64,000 bases of DNA from an uncultured Prevotellaceae bacterium. Its GTDB lineage: Bacteria; Bacteroidota; Bacteroidia; Bacteroidales; Muribaculaceae. A program made the position numbers and the translations under genes. Shown here one piece after another: positions 62,379 through 64,000 of the stretch. The DNA lies in the NCBI GenBank assembly GCA_900319525.1, contig ONOU01000029.1, positions 1-64,000 on the forward strand, in the 5' to 3' direction. Within the stretch, counting starts at the first letter, position 1. Every line of letters starts with the position of its first letter. The notes under the pieces were generated by a model. That model did not search any database, had not been told where the DNA came from, and saw nothing but the letters and a program-made list of their open reading frames with translations.

Positions 62379-62410
62379 CAAAGTTAAATGAGATTACCAT
62401 AGAAAACAAA
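62379..62410 (-). promoter_or_regulatory. Promoter of the DUF2059-like gene
   Basis: On the minus strand TTTG (62410-62407), a 20-base spacer and TAACTTTG (62386-62379) lie 54 bases above ATG 62324. Confidence 0.75.
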
Positions 62411-62467
62411 TTCCGGTACACTTTTCCCAAACATTATTATAAAATAATTTAAATTCCACGCATTCAC

Positions 62468-62498
62468 TTTGCGCCACAAAAAAATGTTTCTAATTTTG
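62468..62498 (+). promoter_or_regulatory. Promoter of the DUF1573 pair
   Basis: TTTG (62468-62471), a 19-base spacer and TAATTTTG (62491-62498) lie 36 bases above ATG 62535, which excludes ATG 62469 as the start. Confidence 0.75.
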
Positions 62499-62534
62499 CA
62501 GGTTAGACTTAATCATCATATTTGGATAAAGACA

Positions 62535-62927
62535 ATGACTAAACGGTTTTTCATGGCGCTATTCGCCATTTGTTTGGTTACTCTGAGTGCATTGGCCGAT
62601 GACAAATACGCTCAGGCCACATTTGAAGTGAAGAGCCACGATTTCGGCACCATCAAGGAGGCCAATGGCCCTGTGTCATGCACCTTTGAGTTCACCAACA
62701 CGGGCGACAAGCCGCTGCTCATCATCGACGCGACGGCCTCGTGCGGATGCACACGCCCCGAATATCCCACCAAGCCCATCAAGCCGGGCAAGAAGGGCAA
62801 AATCAAGGTGACCTACAGCCCCATCGGCCGTCCTGGCGCCTTCAAGAAGACGGTCAAGATCAAGACCAACGGCAAGGAACGCACCACCACCCTGCGCATC
62901 GAAGGCACCGTCATTCCCAAGAAATAA
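62535..62927 (+). CDS. DUF1573 secreted protein, single domain
   Basis: The protein has 130 residues from ATG 62535, with signal peptide FFMALFAICLVTLSALA. One DUF1573 immunoglobulin-like domain follows (ATFEVKSHDFGTIKEANGPV; ATASCGCTRPEYPTKPIKPG; IKVTYSPIGRPGAFKKTVKI), with the conserved CGCT motif. These ASH/PapD-like domains probably bind proteins or metals at the surface. The stop codon touches the GTG start of the next gene, which encodes a longer protein of the same family. Confidence 0.9.
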   Translation: MTKRFFMALFAICLVTLSALADDKYAQATFEVKSHDFGTIKEANGPVSCTFEFTNTGDKPLLIIDATASCGCTRPEYPTKPIKPGKKGKIKVTYSPIGRPGAFKKTVKIKTNGKERTTTLRIEGTVIPKK

Positions 62928-64000
62928 GTGAAACGGGGACTGTACATAGCGTTGTTGCTGGCGATGTCGGTCTTGGCCTCCGTTGCCCAACCCGAAGCTA
63001 CCTGGCTGGAGCGAAGTCATGACTTTGGCCCCCTGATGGAGCAGGACGGCAAGGTCACGTGTCACATGCGCCTGACCAACACAGGAACCAAGCCGCTCAT
63101 CATCGTCAAGGCTCAGGCTGGCTGCGGCTGCACCGCCGTCACCTATCCCGAGTCACCCATCCAACCTGGAGACACTGTAGCTGTGGGCATCACCTATAAC
63201 CCGTCAGGACGGCCTGGCCAGTTCACCAAGCAGGTCCTTATCTTCACCAATACGATTCCCCGGCGCACGATTCTGGAAACCTCGGGCAACGTTATCCCTA
63301 CCGCAGCGACCCTCGACAAGCAATACCCCCTGTCGGCGGGCTCACTGCGCATCAGTCAGCCGACTCTCCCCCTGGGTGAAATCATCCGCGGCAAGAACAA
63401 GACCGAGTTCATGAGTGCCTACAATGCCTCGACCGACACGATTCTCGTGAGTGTGACAGGCGGCAATGATCACCTGAGGCCGGCCCTCGTCCCCGACACC
63501 GTACCGCCGGCACGGGTCTCGGCTCTGACGGTACATTACCTCTCGGGCAAGGCCCCACTGTGGGGACTGAACACCGACACACTGACGATAACCTGCCGCC
63601 CACTGCGCCAACCATCGACAGCCACAGCGGGCACGGCCGATGTGCAGGTCATGGCACAGGTCATCGAGTCGTTTGAGGACCTGACCGAGGGACAACGGCA
63701 CGATGCACCCGTGGCGAGTATAGATTGTGGCGAGAGACTTGATTTTGAAACCATTCAAGCCACAACAACGGTCACACGTTCATTCACCATCACCAATAAA
63801 GGGAAAGACGAGCTCATGATCAGGCGCCTATGGGTTCCTGACGGCGAAGGGATTACCGTAACCGCCAACCGCACCGAAATCAAGCGGGGCAAGTCGGCAA
63901 ACGTCACAGTGACGGTCGACACCTCCCGCCAGCAGGGCGACCTGCTCAACGTGCCGTTGACGGTAATGACCAATGACCCCGTGACACCCCGTCTCACCAT
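62928..64000 (+). CDS. DUF1573 multi-domain secreted protein, 3' partial, GTG start
   Basis: The frame is open from GTG 62928, directly after the preceding TAA, to the right edge (357 codons, no stop). GTG gives a proper signal peptide (KRGLYIALLLAMSVLASVAQ); the next in-frame ATG (62964) would cut it short. The first domain repeats the neighbour's fold (WLERSHDFGPLMEQDGKVTC, AGCGCTAVTYPESPIQPG, NPSGRPGQFTKQVLI). A middle region and a second ASH-like domain follow (DFETIQATTTVTRSFTITNK). The pair looks like an old tandem duplication followed by growth of the second gene. Confidence 0.85.
   Translation, partial: MKRGLYIALLLAMSVLASVAQPEATWLERSHDFGPLMEQDGKVTCHMRLTNTGTKPLIIVKAQAGCGCTAVTYPESPIQPGDTVAVGITYNPSGRPGQFTKQVLIFTNTIPRRTILETSGNVIPTAATLDKQYPLSAGSLRISQPTLPLGEIIRGKNKTEFMSAYNASTDTILVSVTGGNDHLRPALVPDTVPPARVSALTVHYLSGKAPLWGLNTDTLTITCRPLRQPSTATAGTADVQVMAQVIESFEDLTEGQRHDAPVASIDCGERLDFETIQATTTVTRSFTITNKGKDELMIRRLWVPDGEGITVTANRTEIKRGKSANVTVTVDTSRQQGDLLNVPLTVMTNDPVTPRLT

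Overview
The window reads as a chromosomal segment of a gut-type Bacteroidota bacterium, order Bacteroidales; a Prevotellaceae- or Muribaculaceae-like host is my inference from the protein families, not proven. Evidence: promoters of the form TTTG-N19-21-TAnnTTTG in front of many genes, no obvious Shine-Dalgarno sequences, TonB-linked outer membrane barrels, an Omp28 protein and a C10 protease that both end in dockerin-like repeats, DUF3244, DUF4491 and DUF5689 proteins, a GldE-type CNNM protein and bacteroidete-style housekeeping genes. GC content looks mid-50s. I see no rRNA, phage, transposase or CRISPR array.

Layout. 1-6 kb: a barrel gene cut by the left edge, a secreted coiled-coil protein, a PduO-type cobalamin adenosyltransferase, DUF2795, a CYTH protein, a zinc-ribbon protein with an FtsK-gamma-like domain and a GYF_2 protein. 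The gap 4471-4793 holds a terminator and a cloverleaf-like element. 5.8-12.3 kb: a LytS/LytR-type two-component pair with its own promoter, downstream of a MacAB-TolC-type efflux set (TolC, MacA, ATPase, permease). 12.6-14.5 kb: LemA plus two TPM proteins. 14.7-18.2 kb: zinc-ribbon coiled coil, Nif3, AspS. 18.3-20.9 kb: a 90-bp tandem repeat that ends in the tRNA-Pro promoter, tRNA-Pro, the Omp28 gene and tRNA-Asp. 20.9-24.9 kb: an envelope operon coaX, barrel, lptC, gldE-like. 24.9-26.8 kb: DUF4491, trmD, ftsB-like, small membrane protein. 27-29.2 kb: thymidine kinase, a four-helix membrane protein, YitT.

29.4-39.4 kb: C10 protease, a nested inverted-repeat region, small secreted proteins including one truncated gene, a membrane TPR/helix-turn-helix regulator, and an MBOAT plus SGNH-like acylation pair. 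39.4-43 kb: an operon of an unrecognised protein, a MoxR-type AAA+ ATPase and a VWA protein with a degenerate metallopeptidase-like domain. 43-50.9 kb: two paralogous outer membrane barrels that share a two-part upstream regulatory element with identical spacing. One of them is broken by a 41-nt deletion, and a LuxR-type regulator lies divergent to it. Between the two sits an AAA_14/DUF4143 ATPase bounded by repeated palindromes and preceded by three 18-bp repeats at exact 34-bp spacing. 50.9-57.2 kb: a TonB-dependent receptor, a DUF5689 lipoprotein and a secreted EEP-family nuclease/phosphatase, probably one uptake operon. 57.4-64 kb: SemiSWEET, a tricorn-like S41 protease, a DUF2059-like protein and two adjacent DUF1573 genes, the second starting at GTG and running off the right edge.

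The best candidates for something new are the shared barrel operator with its divergent regulator, the repeat-bounded ATPase cassette, the MoxR/VWA triad and the cloverleaf element.
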